Origin: Schistosoma mansoni
Lineage: Eukaryota > Platyhelminthes > Trematoda > Strigeidida > Schistosomatidae
Direction of reading: 5' to 3'
Length of the DNA: 64,000 nt
Assembly (NCBI RefSeq): GCF_000237925.1
Contig: NC_031502.1
Location: forward strand, 48,399,283 to 48,463,282
A model generated the notes under the pieces. The model saw only the letters and a list, made by a program, of their open reading frames with translations. It was not told the DNA's origin and did not search any database. How positions within the stretch are numbered: the first letter of the stretch is position 1; each line of letters opens with the position of its first letter. This document shows, one piece after another, positions 1 through 12,996 of this stretch. The position numbers and the translations under genes are program-made.

Positions 1-339
1 AATCCATAACTGGGACTAAGCAACTGTTTACTGTCTTTTTAATAAGTCAATACTAGCTATTACCAGACAGTCTGAAATGAAAAACATTGCCAAATTAAAT
101 AAATTTTCACAAAACACCTAAATTAAAGAGGCTATATTATTCCATCCACAATTTAATATAATAAATAAAATGAATATATTTAGCTTAACATCCACAATAT
201 GAAAAACCAAGTATCAGGACTATAAAAATACTTGACAAAATAAACTGTGACCTCCAGACAAAAGCAATTAATTTGAATTAACACTAAACGACAAAGTGAA
301 ACCGACTAATTCTCAAATTTTACATCACGAACTGACTTC

Positions 340-655
340 AGTTAAACAATTATCGAAAACCACGAAGCACTGAACCCCTTAATAGTGAGTGTTAACGACC
401 CATGACCCTTAAGTTTTCGAGAGCGAACGCTTGACTTTAATCAAATCTTGATATTGGGTAACCACCTCCCAATATCACTGGTGGATAACTGCTTTACACA
501 CAACCTGGCTGAACTCTATTGATCACAGCTTTACACTAGAACTCCGGGGAATTATCTTTTGAAATTGTTCACTGGTGAGGACACAGTGACACTTGAGTGG
601 CGTATATGCATCCGGTGCCCTTTGTACCAATATATATGTGATTAAATAAATAAAA
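340..655 (+). repeat. Interspersed repeat ending in an AAATA-rich tail
   Basis: The 3' part (about 595-655) has the motif GCATCCGGTGCCC, then TTGTACCAATATATATGTG, then an AAATA-rich tail. The reverse complement of this motif recurs at 19923-19960 and 37560-37600. The three copies share the 3' end of one retroposed family. The segment before it (about 340-590) has no visible coding content. It lies 3' of peptidase exon 8, probably in an intron. Confidence 0.45.
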
Positions 656-1347
656 ATAAATGAGAGTCATGCATTTGAAGCTCAGTTAGGTCATGAATAC
701 TACCCAGTGCTCTATTTGTTCCCAGTGATTATATAACTAAGGTCTCTCAGTTATATAAACTACAAGAAATCCTAGTTACATAGAAAAACGTAAACAACAG
801 AAAGAAAGGATTGTTAATGATAAAAATACTAATGGGTTTGCCATAATGTTAATAATAAACATAAATAAGCATAGACAGTGTTGAAAAGATACATATAAGA
901 AGGATTTACAAATAAACACCACACAAACAGCTATATTTTATTCATGGACAAATATGATTTGTTGGAAAACGAAAATCGAGATTTAACAAGCTAATCTTTT
1001 TTTACTTTGTATATGTAACTATGTGTCATTTAAACAAAGTTTATTCAATATTTTCCATTTATGCACTGGAGATTATCGGTTAGACGATAGACACGCTTAA
1101 CCAGTAAGGACATAAGATAGAACTTCCATTGAATACAAGATTATCATATTAAATGATTGAACGAAGCTGTAAAAAATTCATTTGATGTATAAGACATTTG
1201 AAATTTGTAACTAATTATTTACTTAGTGAATAGCGAAAAAATATCCTGTTAATAAAAATCCTTCATTTTTGGAAATATTAAGTAATAAAAAGAATAAATT
1301 AAGTCAACAATCATAACAAAAACAACAGTATAACGTACTATTATCAC

Positions 1348-4300
1348 CATAAAATGTTGACAACTGATTAAACGCTGGTGTAACACCCCACCTTCGTTGA
1401 CAATAACTTGTTACTTGTTGTTTTGTTAGAGGTAAAGAGACGAACATATCATTTGTAGTACTATCCGAGTCATCGTGTAAATTCATTTCGGTACAACTCT
1501 AGAATAGGAAAACAATTACAAAAGGGTAATTTTTTGATGATGAACAAAACGAAACGGTTAGTATAGATAATTAAGTGCAAAAAAATAATTTAACAATCAT
1601 ATTGGTTGTACACTAGGACTGTGCGTTTGATAAGTCAAACAGTCCGAAGTAACACAGAACCAAGTATATACGCGTATCTATCCGAATTGCAATCACAACG
1701 AAGTGAAATCAACAAGATGAGTACCAGAATAATAGTAGTTGTACTGTATTGAAAGAACCCTTGGTGGGGAAAATCAATTTATTGTTTAACGCAAAATCAT
1801 GCAGCGGTTTAGTAAAACATGAAAATCATACATTAAATATATCATATGCACATCTTCTTTGCGTTGTCTTTTACATACTCCATTATTCCTTTAATTCTGT
1901 TGTTACTTCGATTGCTCTTAGGTTTCCTTCCTATTCGCTTAACTTCAATTTTCTGGGGCCAGGCATTCCACTTTCGTTCGGTGCTACATACTACTTTATA
2001 TCTGTCAACATAAATAGCATACACCACACTTGTCCCCCGTTTGAACCGTCGTTCCTACGGTTATTCTGTTTACTGTGCCGCGCTCTCCATCGAAGCATCG
2101 AGTCCGCCGGCGAGCTGACCTCCGTAGTTCTATCGACCTGCCGGACCATCTAAATCCAATGTCCACCCAGCAGCCGAACGTCCCACTTCTCCTCTTTGTT
2201 GATAGTGACTTATACACCTAACGCCACCCCGCCAGAACATTCCATTCGACGCCCCCTATCTGCAGTAGTAGTAGTATAGACGGTAGTAAATGAGTTTAGG
2301 AACAGAGATTTGAGACCAAGGAATTTGTACAATAAAAGGTATAACATAATTGTGAAACTCGGTATCTAAAAGAAGACAAAGGGTGACTTCATCAGTGCCA
2401 TAGTGACCGATTTTGAGCCATGTTAATCGATGTTTCCAAACATTAGTTACCATAATTACGCGGGCCCCAACTAGGTAGTCTGTACCTAGGTAAACAATAA
2501 TCTTGTACAAATTTGTGTTCAAAGATTAAAGCTACAATAAATATTCAAAGGCTAGTCATATATGATAACATCTTGCAAGTCCGCCTCTTGACTTACAAAT
2601 CTTCACCACATACATTTGGTTTACTGGTAATTAATATTTACCAACACTAATAGCCTGAAAGAAAAACTATTTGACAGATAGGATTATGGGATTATAATCG
2701 TGAAATTCAAACAGACCTCTCTTCTAAAGAGAAAACAGAGATTCTATTCTGTACATTGAAGATTTCTTTAATGTTACATTTCAAATAATAGTCGTCATAT
2801 TACTGAAATGTTTTTATGAGAAGTAAAACAGCCAAGTACTTAACAACAGGGAAAATTGTGATACGTTTAATAGCAATTAATCTTGATTAATACGTGAATT
2901 TATTAGGATATCTTTGAGTCTTAGCAAAAAAGTGGTAAATTTCACGCCACCAACTCACTACAAGTGATTTAAAATATTTCAACCGCTTCGCTCTACATTG
3001 AGATTGAGTTCGTTAGTTAGCTAAAAAATAAATTATTCGAAGATTTTCACAATAACAAATCACATCTTAAAGCTGATATATCCATACTTCATGGATTAAA
3101 TTTAATAAGACCGAAATAATTACTGACCTGAAAATCCCAAGCAAGTGAATCACTACCTAGACCACATCCTGTTATATCAGCACATTCAATAAACTGGGTT
3201 TTATAGTCGAAACACGGGAGAGCTAAAATTTAATTTTTTTTAAAAAACAAAACATACTTTTATTATTATCAGGGTAAATTAAGTTCTATATTGAGAACTA
3301 AATGATTGATGGCAGTTATGCGACTCCTAAACACTTATTTTTGCATACAGATTAACAGAAAGGTGCTCACTTAGAACTAAAGCACTTTACATAGTATAAA
3401 CCGTATTTATATACGATTTTAACTGCATTCAAGCTTCTGAGATGGCTTCTTTGACGATAATGAAAATCAAAAACAATGAAATAAATTACATGGTAATGAA
3501 TTAATAGAAATACTAGTAGATACACTACAGAAATCTTAAGGCTTACAAAAAAACATATGAAAAGTAGTTAGATAGTGGCTTTTGATTCACTTCCAATATT
3601 CTACTTAGCAATTATTGCAAGTAGGTTTGATTCGGCTTAACGAGTATACACCACATGCAAACCTGAAATACATAAGTGTGGGATCCATGAATTCCATAGC
3701 GAAGACACAAGCAAAAATAATATTTTATCCGGTACCCATTAGGGGATCGTGAGTATAAACATTTCAATACTATTTTCAACAGATTGGTGGATTATACTGA
3801 TTTTCATTTAGCCAATCATGTTGGTTTATGGGACAAATTCCTTATATCCCATGGGGACCAAGAGGAATTGTGAATCAATCTTTTCTCGGACAATTCACTT
3901 AAACATAAAACGAAGAAAGAAAGAACGATTGAAATATTCAAATTACATCGCCCTAAAAATTAGGACCTGGAATTTATTTACTTATAAACAATATTTTACT
4001 TTGGACTTCATGTTAAGACTGGACTAAAATATGTGGAACTTGGGAAACCACATATTTAAGACGATTCTGAATGTTCCGAGGAAAATTTAAATCAGTAATT
4101 TCTTCTCGGTCTCAAATACAAGCTTCCTTTTTGTTTAACAATCAATATTGTATTCTTTATCGTTTAAAAAATAGTTGATCGGATTGCTTAACTACTTACC
4201 TTAGTTGTATGTTTACAATTTGTTGTACATTTCAACAAGATAATTGGAATAAAAGTATCATTAACAAATTATTTGAATATTATTAGCTTCAGTGGTGGAA

Positions 4301-7300
4301 AAGAGAACCTGTAACTTTTCAACGGCATATAGTTTGGTTAAATGAGATAGAATGTGTGCTTTAGTAGTATAAGTTATAAAACACAGCTTACATGTTTTTG
4401 TATCCCATTTCAGAAAACCATCAGAGTAATGTGAGTGTAATTATAATACGTGACATCTTTAAATTTATATTTTTCTTCACCAGTTTTATCGTTATAATCA
4501 TATTTCCACCTTTTCCATAAATCTTGATTCTCTTTACAGTCGATTGATACCGTTCGTGAAAATACTACAGTGGTGTATTCAATGTCTTATTATCATACTA
4601 GAAACATTTCTCCTGACAATTTGAATGATTCTGTGTCTGTCTTACTAAATTTCATGGATTAATTACAATTCCATAAAACAAGACAAAACAAAAATCCTCC
4701 TGAAAACTGGTGTTGCAGTGATTAGGTCGATCATAACAATTTATATCTCATTGCTTTTTCCTAATATCGTAGTTTCGCATTGTATTCTCAAAAGTCACTA
4801 AAGAACAACACTCCCCAATTCTTTAACACCGAATTCATCGGGGTTATTTTTTGTTCTGTTCTCAAGTCTGAATCTTTTAACTCTATCCAGTGGTTTGCAT
4901 GGCTTGAAAGCTACTTCTATGCAGAAGTTGCACAACAGATGTGTAATATATTATTGAGACATGACTTTGAAATCTTTTATGATACTGTGAGATAAGAATA
5001 GATCTAAGTCCAATCCATGTCTGACCAACAAAAAAATCAATCAGCTTTTAAGTAACTTCTACTATGTACACAAAACAACAATATAGTTATAAGGGTTAAT
5101 GAAAAGTTTAACGAGACTGAAACTTAGATAGCAGATATTTCTCTCAACTGTAACCGCATATACAACCAAAGATAGATATCAGATACTAGTATTTGAAGAT
5201 AAGGGTATAAATACTGATCAGCTAGCTGATACTATCGGATAAATATACTAACGCCTTCATCGGAAAGTCCGTGGATCTTATGTGCTGAAAGAGGTAAGTT
5301 TGATGACAAGCGAGTAAGAACGTATTCACATGAAATATCCTAAAAAGTATAATAAAAATCAATGGAATATGGTAAACATACATTGTGAACTGTTGTAGAA
5401 AACTCCAACAGCCTCACGAAGGGTCGGGATGAGATCAGTTACTGCTAATGCATTTTTGCACGAGACATTTACAGGATTAGCAGGTAGACTTGCCATAAAT
5501 GATGCCTTGTAGGGATAATCTAACATAGCCATCATAACAAATGCATTGCGAGCCCATTTCAGTACCCAGTAAAATTCGAAATCATTTTGGATAGGTTTAC
5601 ATAACCGTAGGTCATTAGAGAGTTGTTTGTAACCTGTGAAATGATATTTTTGTAAATACTTTAAACAAGAGTTAAGCATGGATATGTATCTCAAAATCTA
5701 TTGTTGTTTATACAATAACTTGGCAATAACACAAAGACTAATACTTCAACTGATCAACCAAAGATTAATATACCCGGAGAAAAATTCGAAAATAAAATCA
5801 AACGGCGAAAATCAAGAAAATTAATGCAATAATGCCACACCTTGAAACAGAATGAAAAAAGCTAACAGGAAAGATAGATACGCACAAAATGAGCTTTGCT
5901 TATAAGCTTCAGTATTAGTAGGTGAGTGTATAATAAATACAGATATATTGGACTGAACTTGATTTACTACAACAACGTTTAATCGTTTATCCCAATGAGT
6001 AAGATAACTAGTATTAGTGTCATCATTAAATAGCTGTAGACAACTGTAACAAGTAGCAAAAACTAATAAATGGTCACCAAACACTTTTTTAAGGATACTT
6101 CATAAATATTGAAATCAGTAAACATTTTTGGAAGGATAAAACTGGTATAGTTGAAGACTTCACTTGACCTTAACTTTTCGAGGTGAACTCTTGAACCACC
6201 TTCCGGTCCATCTAACTGAGTCTTAAATAAATCTTCCTTCTTGCCATACCATGCACTCAGAATTACTGTAAATTTTAGACTGAAGTCGAAATTAGCGAAT
6301 GACTTTGGAACTGTATTCACTTTTTTCTGAAGACGGAGATGACTTTGTGGGGACAATCACGTTACTTATAAGTTGTAACCTGTACTTACATATTCAGATC
6401 TACGTTGATTTATACAAAATCTAACTCTAAATGTCTGTGTATTTACAAATCGAATACAAATCAAAGGACGTTATTGTAAAAAAAAAAATCGAATGCAAAG
6501 ATCTAAAAAAAATTGTAGAATAGAATTTTGTACCGATATTTTACTGAACAGACATTATAAGTTCAAGCAAATATTCATTATTAGTGGTGTTACATGGAAG
6601 AATAACTCAATCCGAACACACTTGAATAACCAAAATGTTTGTGAAAACCTTTTACAGCCTACCGATATCAGGTTTCTGAGATAGTTGAACAGCTAAATTA
6701 AAGGCGTTTTTAATTTTTTCTGAACATTTTGGATCAGCATCACGATAGTCCTAAATAATAAAACTACTCACCAAGGACAAGAGTACTCACCTTAGTGACA
6801 CTTTCAAAAAAGTCATGAAAATTCCCCTCGCCTGCAACCCATCTAACTGGTGCACTTGAAGCTAAAGCACCTTTAATTATATGAGGATATTTAGCTCTCA
6901 TATACGCTGCAAGCATGCCTCCATAGCTGTGATACAAACTAAACATGAAATACAGAATTTACCTTCCACCAAATGCAACAACAAGGGATCTAGTCATGTT
7001 GAATGTACTTTTGATACCTTCAATTAAATAAGCATAATCTGCTAATGCTTGGTCAATTGAAAGGTATTGAATATATGGCTGCTGGAAGCTTGTATTAAAT
7101 GGGAGACTTTTCCCATAGTATCTCTGATTCGAATAACTAGTTACTGAATGTACTTAACACATACATGTTCAGCAAACAGGACGAAAGCATTGAAACTAGG
7201 TGCTAATTCGAATATTAGCCCTGTATTGTTCCAGAAACCATCGATTCCTCCTTCGTTTCCACAATAAAAGAAGATGGGTCCGTTTGGTTTGAACCATTTA

Positions 7301-7511
7301 TCTATTTTTGAAAAAATCGATTAAAATATATAAATACCTTACCTTCATACAGGTACCGCTGTTTGAAAGTCAGGTTTCTTGCTTGAAAATTAAAGTGATC
7401 CAAAGTTTGATCAAAATAGTTTTCTTTCGGTGGCCACGGTATGGATGACGATGAGACATATAAAGTGCAAACAAACAGGAAGAATTGCAAAACAGGGTTT
7501 TGATGAACCAT
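1348..7511 (-). CDS. S28 serine carboxypeptidase, prolylcarboxypeptidase-like (3' end outside window)
   Basis: This is a peptidase of the S28 family (lysosomal Pro-X carboxypeptidase / DPP7), which cleaves next to proline in lysosomes or outside the cell. Eight exons join in frame on the minus strand: 7343-7511, 7165-7301, 6963-7123, 6791-6926, 6663-6750, 5382-5633, 3128-3222 and 1348-1498. They encode about 396 residues; human PRCP has 496. The N-terminus has a hydrophobic signal ([12 protein letters not shown]), followed by [21 protein letters not shown] and [12 protein letters not shown]. The nucleophile motif [11 protein letters not shown] has its serine (about residue 156) split across the exon 3/4 junction. 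[17 protein letters not shown] and YCQRRWGV are also family-typical. The first four introns are 36-41 nt; the next three are 1.0, 2.2 and 1.6 kb. The exon carrying the catalytic Asp (NGxLDPW) and the following His exon are not visible and must lie left of position 1. The start is the first Met before the signal sequence. Family assignment is firm; PRCP versus DPP7 subtype is not. Confidence 0.9.
1755..2035 (+). repeat. Interspersed repeat 'R3', copy 1
   Basis: This is a diverged copy of a repeat also found at 37270-37540 and 63345-63602, all in plus orientation. Shared landmarks are a GAAAATCATACA / GAGAACCATACA block, a run of C/T-rich words, and an end resembling CTGTTGACATCxGTAGCACAC. It is followed by an unusually GC-rich stretch (about 2030-2250). 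No convincing protein is encoded. The copy sits in intron 7 of the peptidase. Confidence 0.5.
2365..2520 (-). mobile_element. RTE-clade LINE fragment (C-terminal end)
   Basis: The reverse strand reads [19 protein letters not shown] and then [11 protein letters not shown]. These match the C-terminal tail shared by the RTE elements at 30.8 kb and 52.8 kb (GRCRLPGW.. and WLETL.DMAQNRxxW). Only this tail is present, so it is a heavily 5'-truncated, decayed insertion in peptidase intron 7. Confidence 0.6.
3223..5381 (-). other. Peptidase intron 6, no recognised content
   Basis: This 2.16 kb lies between exons whose splice sites and phase fit (donor AAT|GTATGT; acceptor TTTTAG). I see no coding similarity in it. 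The open frames near 3818-4027 and 4780-4995 lack recognisable motifs and are treated as chance. Confidence 0.5.
5821..6356 (-). other. Possible gene or exons inside peptidase intron 5, function unknown
   Basis: Two overlapping open frames lie within the 1.03 kb fifth intron of the peptidase, on the same strand (6063-6356 and 5821-6084). The first reads as ordinary protein (for example [19 protein letters not shown] and a YTS glycosylation site). The second contains sites such as NTS and NIS and ends in a hydrophobic stretch ([19 protein letters not shown]), as a C-terminal membrane anchor would. A micro-intron of about 36 nt (GTATCC...TTATTAG, near 6063-6098) would instead join the first frame to another hydrophobic tail ([18 protein letters not shown]). 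I do not recognise a family. It could be a small nested membrane-protein gene, an alternative exon of the host gene, or chance. Confidence 0.25.
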
Positions 7512-7894
7512 GAACCCAAGAGCTATAAATGATGGATATATGGTATGATGAATTTTCAGTAACTAGCACGTCAGGTAGTCCACTTTAAAGACTAAGGTTA
7601 ACAACATAGGGATTAATTTAATCTGATAAAATTGAATTGTATAGACAAAAATCTACAATGTTCCTATCATCGTTGGTCTTATAAGTGATAAAACGTTAAC
7701 CATATATGTAGAAAACAACAAGGATTTCGAAGCCTCCATTGGTCGTCTGAATATCAGTGAACACCAAAACTGACATATTTTTGTATCGAAAACTCATAGA
7801 AAGGCTCAGTAAATAATCAATAAGACCCGATACTCGTAACACATTTGTTTATCCATCGATTTGTTTTACTATGTTTAACTCGTTACTTGAATAC

Positions 7895-8040
7895 CAGCAA
7901 CAGTTTGTGTTGTGGCTTATTGGTTAAGAGGTTTAGCTTTCAACCACTAAGTCGAAGGCTTGACTACCTCTTCATCGACTTTGGTAAGGGCAACCGAGTA
8001 GTATTATTAGCCCTCACACTTGGAGTGTAGCTCATACCTA
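7895..8040 (+). repeat. Possible tRNA-derived SINE fragment
   Basis: The stretch TGGCTTATTGGTTAAGAGG resembles a pol III A box. About 30 nt later AAGTCGAAGGCTTGA resembles a B box. The spacing and wording are similar to other tRNA-like repeats in the window (for example the reverse strand near 44.6 kb). This is an inference from pol III box similarity only. Confidence 0.35.
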
Positions 8041-9409
8041 AGTATCTGGTGAACGAGTTGGTTTTCTTTCGTCCTCCAGTCCATCTGATTTCCTAAAGCT
8101 CTATTTATTTACTTCTAATTTAAGAGGCGAAACTAAGTAAAAGGGGAAGACTGGGAAGCCATGGTGATCCACTTCCGATGACAGACTATTATAGGCACCC
8201 AATCCACCGACAGTGTTCAAGTAAACGGATTTCAGCAGGTCCAAAATAGACTTTGGTGTACTATTTAATTACATAGGGTACTACAAAGCCTGTTGATCAA
8301 CAGATCCAAGTGCAATCATCGGGTTGAAAAAGACTAACACAGTGAGGAGCTAGTATGCTTTTATTTCAAGGGATGAAAATTTGATTTATTCGTCGATGGC
8401 AAGGTTGAGAACCCACTTAGAATGTTTGGTCATATTGTTCCTGAATTTCAGTTCGGCATCAGCTGATAAGGATGAGTCAGCATCTTCAAAAACCTGTAGG
8501 CCTGTTTTCCATATTGCACTACGTCAAATATACCCTTTATGAACATCATAGCATAAAATTTACTTTGTGAGACAAGGAGAGAAAGCTGGAGCGGTATTAA
8601 GTCTTGTTGACCTAGAAACTGGATCGCTGAGCTCAAGTGATGATAGTTTAAAGTCGATTACCCACGATCGATTTGTGAGTGGTTACTATATTACTACTTT
8701 CATATCCTCCAGGCCTTACTGTACCGAGGACCTGTGCGGCGGAGTGTATTTATTTCAGAATTGACATTTCCCAGACCCTCCTTTTGTTTGTGGGAAGGCC
8801 AATGGCCAGTTGGAAAAGCCTGGCTGCTGCTACATCTGGGTACAGTTTGTAGTAAAGTTACTTAGAACACAGAGCTTGTGGCTTTTATTGTCATCACCTC
8901 GATCGATATCTGACATATTAGGTCTAAAAAGAACAAATATTAGTGATATTGAAGTACAATAAGTGATACCAACCGCTTTATCAAGATTGGACCAAAGTTT
9001 TGGCTGCTATGACTCCAAGTAGGTGACTTAAGTCAGACGAGATGAGAAGGGCCTGAAGTTCTACAATGATTTGCCCTTAGCTTTAAGTATTTCAATACAT
9101 TAAAAGTATTGTCCTCTAATACTTCCATATTATCCTAAAATAAAGCTATTAGTACGTCTCTAACTTTACATCTAATTCCGAACCTTTCCAGTTCATAATT
9201 ATGCCTAGGTAGAATCTCGTTCTTTCCTGGAGTGATTGTTGGAAACTAGCTGACTAGTCTAAAAAAGTTGGCATGTGGCTAAGTAGTTGGTATTTACATG
9301 GCGCATCGCAGCAGCAGTGATGATGTCACTATGAAACTAAAAAAATTCCGTTGGTCGGACTAACATCCCAACCTCCCGATTTCGGGGTTTTCTTCAAAGT
9401 CAAATGTCC

Positions 9410-9506
9410 GGTGGGACTATAATTTATGGACGAATTAATCAGGCAAAAGATAACAGCTCCAAAATTTTGGCACGGAATTCATCCATCCATAAATTATAGT
9501 CTCGCC
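9410..9506. repeat. Fold-back (inverted repeat) element, MITE-like
   Basis: GACTATAATTTATGGA at about 9415-9430 is repeated in inverted orientation at about 9487-9502 (TCCATAAATTATAGTC). The arms extend to GAATT/AATTC with a 4 nt length difference, around a loop of about 38 nt. It could be a small non-autonomous DNA transposon or a structured repeat. No transposase is nearby. Confidence 0.5.
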
Positions 9507-12500
9507 GTTTGCTTAGTCTCTGATAGAATCTCCACATGACTGTCTGACATATTTATTAACTAGCAATCATTTTTGGGCTTATATGTCTAACCAAAGAAGG
9601 TAAATTCTACAGTTATTATCGTCTGAAGCAGAGAAATAACAATTGCAACCTTAAAGGGAGCTAATATCTCCACTATTAGTTTATTCCCAACACATAAGAA
9701 CAAATTAACTAATATCGGCTGAAATCGCGAAAATGAGGACAAAAACACTACTATGGCATCATTGCTTGTAGTGCAGTTTTGATAACATTGACAACAACAA
9801 TAGTTTTTATGATAACATATGCTTAAATCATGTTACTCCGTGTAAAAATAAATTATTTGTCCACTCTTAGTGGATATTTAGGTGGAAACAGTTGCTAGTG
9901 TGCGATTAAATCATGGAAAAACTATTGTAACAACGGCTGATTAATGAGTTTTCAAGGATTTTGCGATACCACGTGCCGTAAAATAGAAAAGCCCTTGTTC
10001 ACTTAGTTTTAAAACCATAAAGCAAGCTTTTAAATCTATTCGTAATTAACTTTAGGTTGCTCACAAAGCAGAAATAGAAAATTAGCCCAAAAATCCCGCG
10101 ATACTTCAGGTCCAGATCATACCTGCCTCCACGACCTTGTGTGGCCTAGAACAAGGTGGGTATTCTGTATTTGAAGTGCTCGGGTTTTGTTGAGCGTTTG
10201 CTACCTTTTATAAGTTCGTAGCGTTCGCATAAATAAGTAATTTTCTGACATCTGAAAACCCAAAAGAGGTCTTAATACTCTCATCATGGAAGGTAGTAAT
10301 AATTCAGATTTCTGTAGTAAGGACAGAAGGCTATAGACGCCACAAGTACTCAGAGTTTGATAACACCATAACTAGTAACACCTATAATCGAGACGTGACA
10401 ACCCAGTGGAATCAGAGCCTGGAAGATATATTTGATAGAATATCGATATATCAAGAAGTGAATAATTTGGCTAGTTAGTGGTTGTAGGAGAGTGAAGCTC
10501 GGCGTACTCGTTCGTGATCTGGTGCGAGTGCACGATCAAGTGCCTTCAGTTAGGTGAGTATAATAAAATTAATGCGGTCGGAACCAGATGTCAAAGACTT
10601 ACAGAGCTGGGGATTTTCAGGATTTATATACCGCTACAAGGCTCACGGCCTATATGAGGACACATCTGCTCCGCGTAACAGGCTTCGAAAATTGATGACT
10701 CAGTGTGAAAACCTATATAACACGAGTATTTTGTTCTTTCTTGGCTTTACTACTCGCCTGCAGTATCCTTTAGGATGTCCGAATCTAGTACGAAGAAAAA
10801 GAGGATACATTAAGCCCAAAAATCATCTCTTAGTATTCTATACACCGAAATCAGATCACCTCTTAATCTGCGGTACAACAGAGTGAAAAGGTCAAAATTC
10901 TGGAGCCCCTCATTGTATGGTAAGCCCCAGAGTTCTGAAATCGCACAGCTATCTGCTTTCTTTGCTTCTTCTAAAATATCCGAGTAACTTTTTGAACAGG
11001 GGCTTGCAGCCTGAACGCAGATTTTAAGCTTAGTTCTTACTAAGGTTGTGTATGGTGTAGTGAACATAGGGGCATCTAACTTAGTGAATGTCCGTCCTGA
11101 AGCCCATAGAGTTCTAAATTTCTTAGCTACAATCTCTCAACAGTGGATCGCGGTCATATGATCATGAATCACTAACGCCACATGATTCTTGTGTGACTGC
11201 ACCACAGGTACAGACAATCTACGTACGCTGTACCTATTTAACGTTATATCCCCAAAGCACATTGCCAAGTTGATAGTTATCAGCCACACTTCAGACCAGC
11301 TAATCAGAATATCTAAATCTTTCTGAAGTGCGCACGCGTCCGTGTCTCCTGTTATTTCTCCACAGATTTTTACATCATTATCGTATAGTAGTATTGCGGA
11401 CGCAACTATTTCTGAGAGTTCATTTATATGCAATATAAAATCTAAAGGACCTAGGACAGAGCCTTACAACACTTCACTAAGTACAGGTTTGCAGGAGGAG
11501 CATTGCAAATTAATTTTTACTTTCTGTCCACAACCTACCAGGAAATCAATAAGCCATTTTAGGAGAGGTCCAACGATGCCTAGATTTTCCAGCTCCAAGA
11601 GTAGTGTGATTTTTCACACCTTATCAAATGCTTTGCTGAAGTCTGTGTACACAAAATCTACTGATTTTCCATTGTCTGAAGCATCTATCCATTTCTCTTT
11701 TGTTATAAGGAGATTTGTAATTGAAGATAAACCTTTTCTGAAACCACATTGTTAGCTGTTTACCAACCACAAGTGTCATCATGGCCTTTTCGATTATTGT
11801 TCCTATTATTTTAACTACGACACTGGCGAGACTAACAGGTTTGTATTTTGATGGAAGCTGTCTTAATTCTGTTTTATGTGTTCGAGTGACAATTGCATCA
11901 TTCCAGTTCGTAAATAACTCACCTTGGCCAAACGGCATATTGAATTATCGTAGTCAGTGGAGCAGCAATATATTGTGCAATTTGTCCCAAGATTCAAGGA
12001 TGTAGTTCATTTGGTCCTGCTGACTTCTTCGTTTCTAAATTGCTAAGAACCTTACATACAACATCTCGATCGAAGCCCACGGTGAGCAGACAATTTTCTG
12101 ACTTCGTATTTGGGTTTAGTCCTTCGTCTAGAAGAGGCTGTTGAGTGAAAACTGCCCCAAAATAGTTTGCTATAGCCTCTGCTTTTTGCTCATCACCCCC
12201 TTTCATTTCAGATTCACTCCCTTCTGTAATTAGGTTAATAATCCAATATTACGTTCTTGTTCTGTAGTTTATGTACGAGTATAATCTCTTAGGCTTCTTG
12301 GTTACAGATTGGGCCAAATGCTTTTCATATATTCGCTGAACCTCCTGGATTGTAATTATGAACTTACTTCGAACCGACCTATAGCGTTCAGTCGTACTTG
12401 CTGTGCCATGTCTGATGGTGATATTCCAACATTTCTTCTTTTCTCTTGGTAAACGTCGAATATCCCACTCTATCCATAAATAGGCGTGCTTCTTCTTCTT

Positions 12501-12850
12501 TGGAACTGTGCAGTGTATAAATGTTTCAGTTAGTTGGTGAATAAACTGTTCAGTCCATAAACCAGAACAGCTTACATATGCAGCAGTATATTTGTGGCGG
12601 TGATCATGGGTCATGTTACGTGTGTTCACAAACTGGAACGGATGGTCAAGGATCATGTGCTTCAAATGACAATTGTGCAGGCAATAATGATAATTAAATT
12701 CACTTAGTGCTGTTTGTTTGAATCTTCCCATTGATGTGTTAGGATTGTAACTGGTCAGTCTCTAATTGGCATATGTGCATACTGTGCGTATTTCCTCGAT
12801 GTAGCCTTATTTCACAAGCATGGTAAGCAAAGATGGATAGTGGCTAGCAG

Positions 12851-12906
12851 TGGAATCTAGGATGTGCGTTTCGTCCTATTTAGGACTCGTCAGCTGGACG
12901 TACCTG
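12851..12906 (-). ncRNA. Hammerhead ribozyme of the Sm-alpha SINE, copy 1
   Basis: The minus strand reads CAGCTGACGAGTCC, a short loop, then GGACGAAAC. That is the conserved CUGANGA core, a GUCC/GGAC stem II and the GAAA box. Flanking sequence gives stem I (GTCCAG against CTAGAT, weakened). The position expected to carry the GUC cleavage triplet reads ATC (GCACATCC), and the CTGG partner of stem I reads CTAG. The fold is present, but self-cleavage is probably reduced or lost. Confidence 0.85.
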
Positions 12907-12929
12907 CATCTCAGAGTTGATGTTAACTC

Positions 12930-12996
12930 TGGGACTCGAACCCAGTACACTTTCGCTTGAAACACCATCGCGTTATCCACTCGGCCACTGAGTCCT
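12930..12996 (-). promoter_or_regulatory. tRNA-like pol III promoter of the SINE (A and B boxes)
   Basis: On the minus strand GACTCAGTGGCCGAGTGG (12978-12995) contains a type 2 A box. GGGTTCGAGTCCC (12931-12943) is a perfect B-box match with its pairing flank. Together they look like the 5' half and T arm of a tRNA-Ser/Leu-like ancestor. This would drive transcription towards the ribozyme. Confidence 0.75.

Larger units (their letters stand above)
7512..10605. other. Intergenic stretch with minor repeats
   Basis: No gene was recognised between the peptidase start and the CR1-like LINE. It contains a possible tRNA-derived SINE (7895-8040) and a fold-back sequence (9410-9506), listed separately. 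Open frames here are short and without motifs. Confidence 0.5.

Noticed and set aside
10554-10886. Plus-strand frame of 110 codons
   Set aside because: It is antisense to the C-terminal part of the CR1-like LINE, whose motifs read clearly on the minus strand.
12930-12996. Functional tRNA gene
   Set aside because: Only the A- and B-box halves fit. The acceptor stem cannot be closed and the segment is embedded in the SINE.
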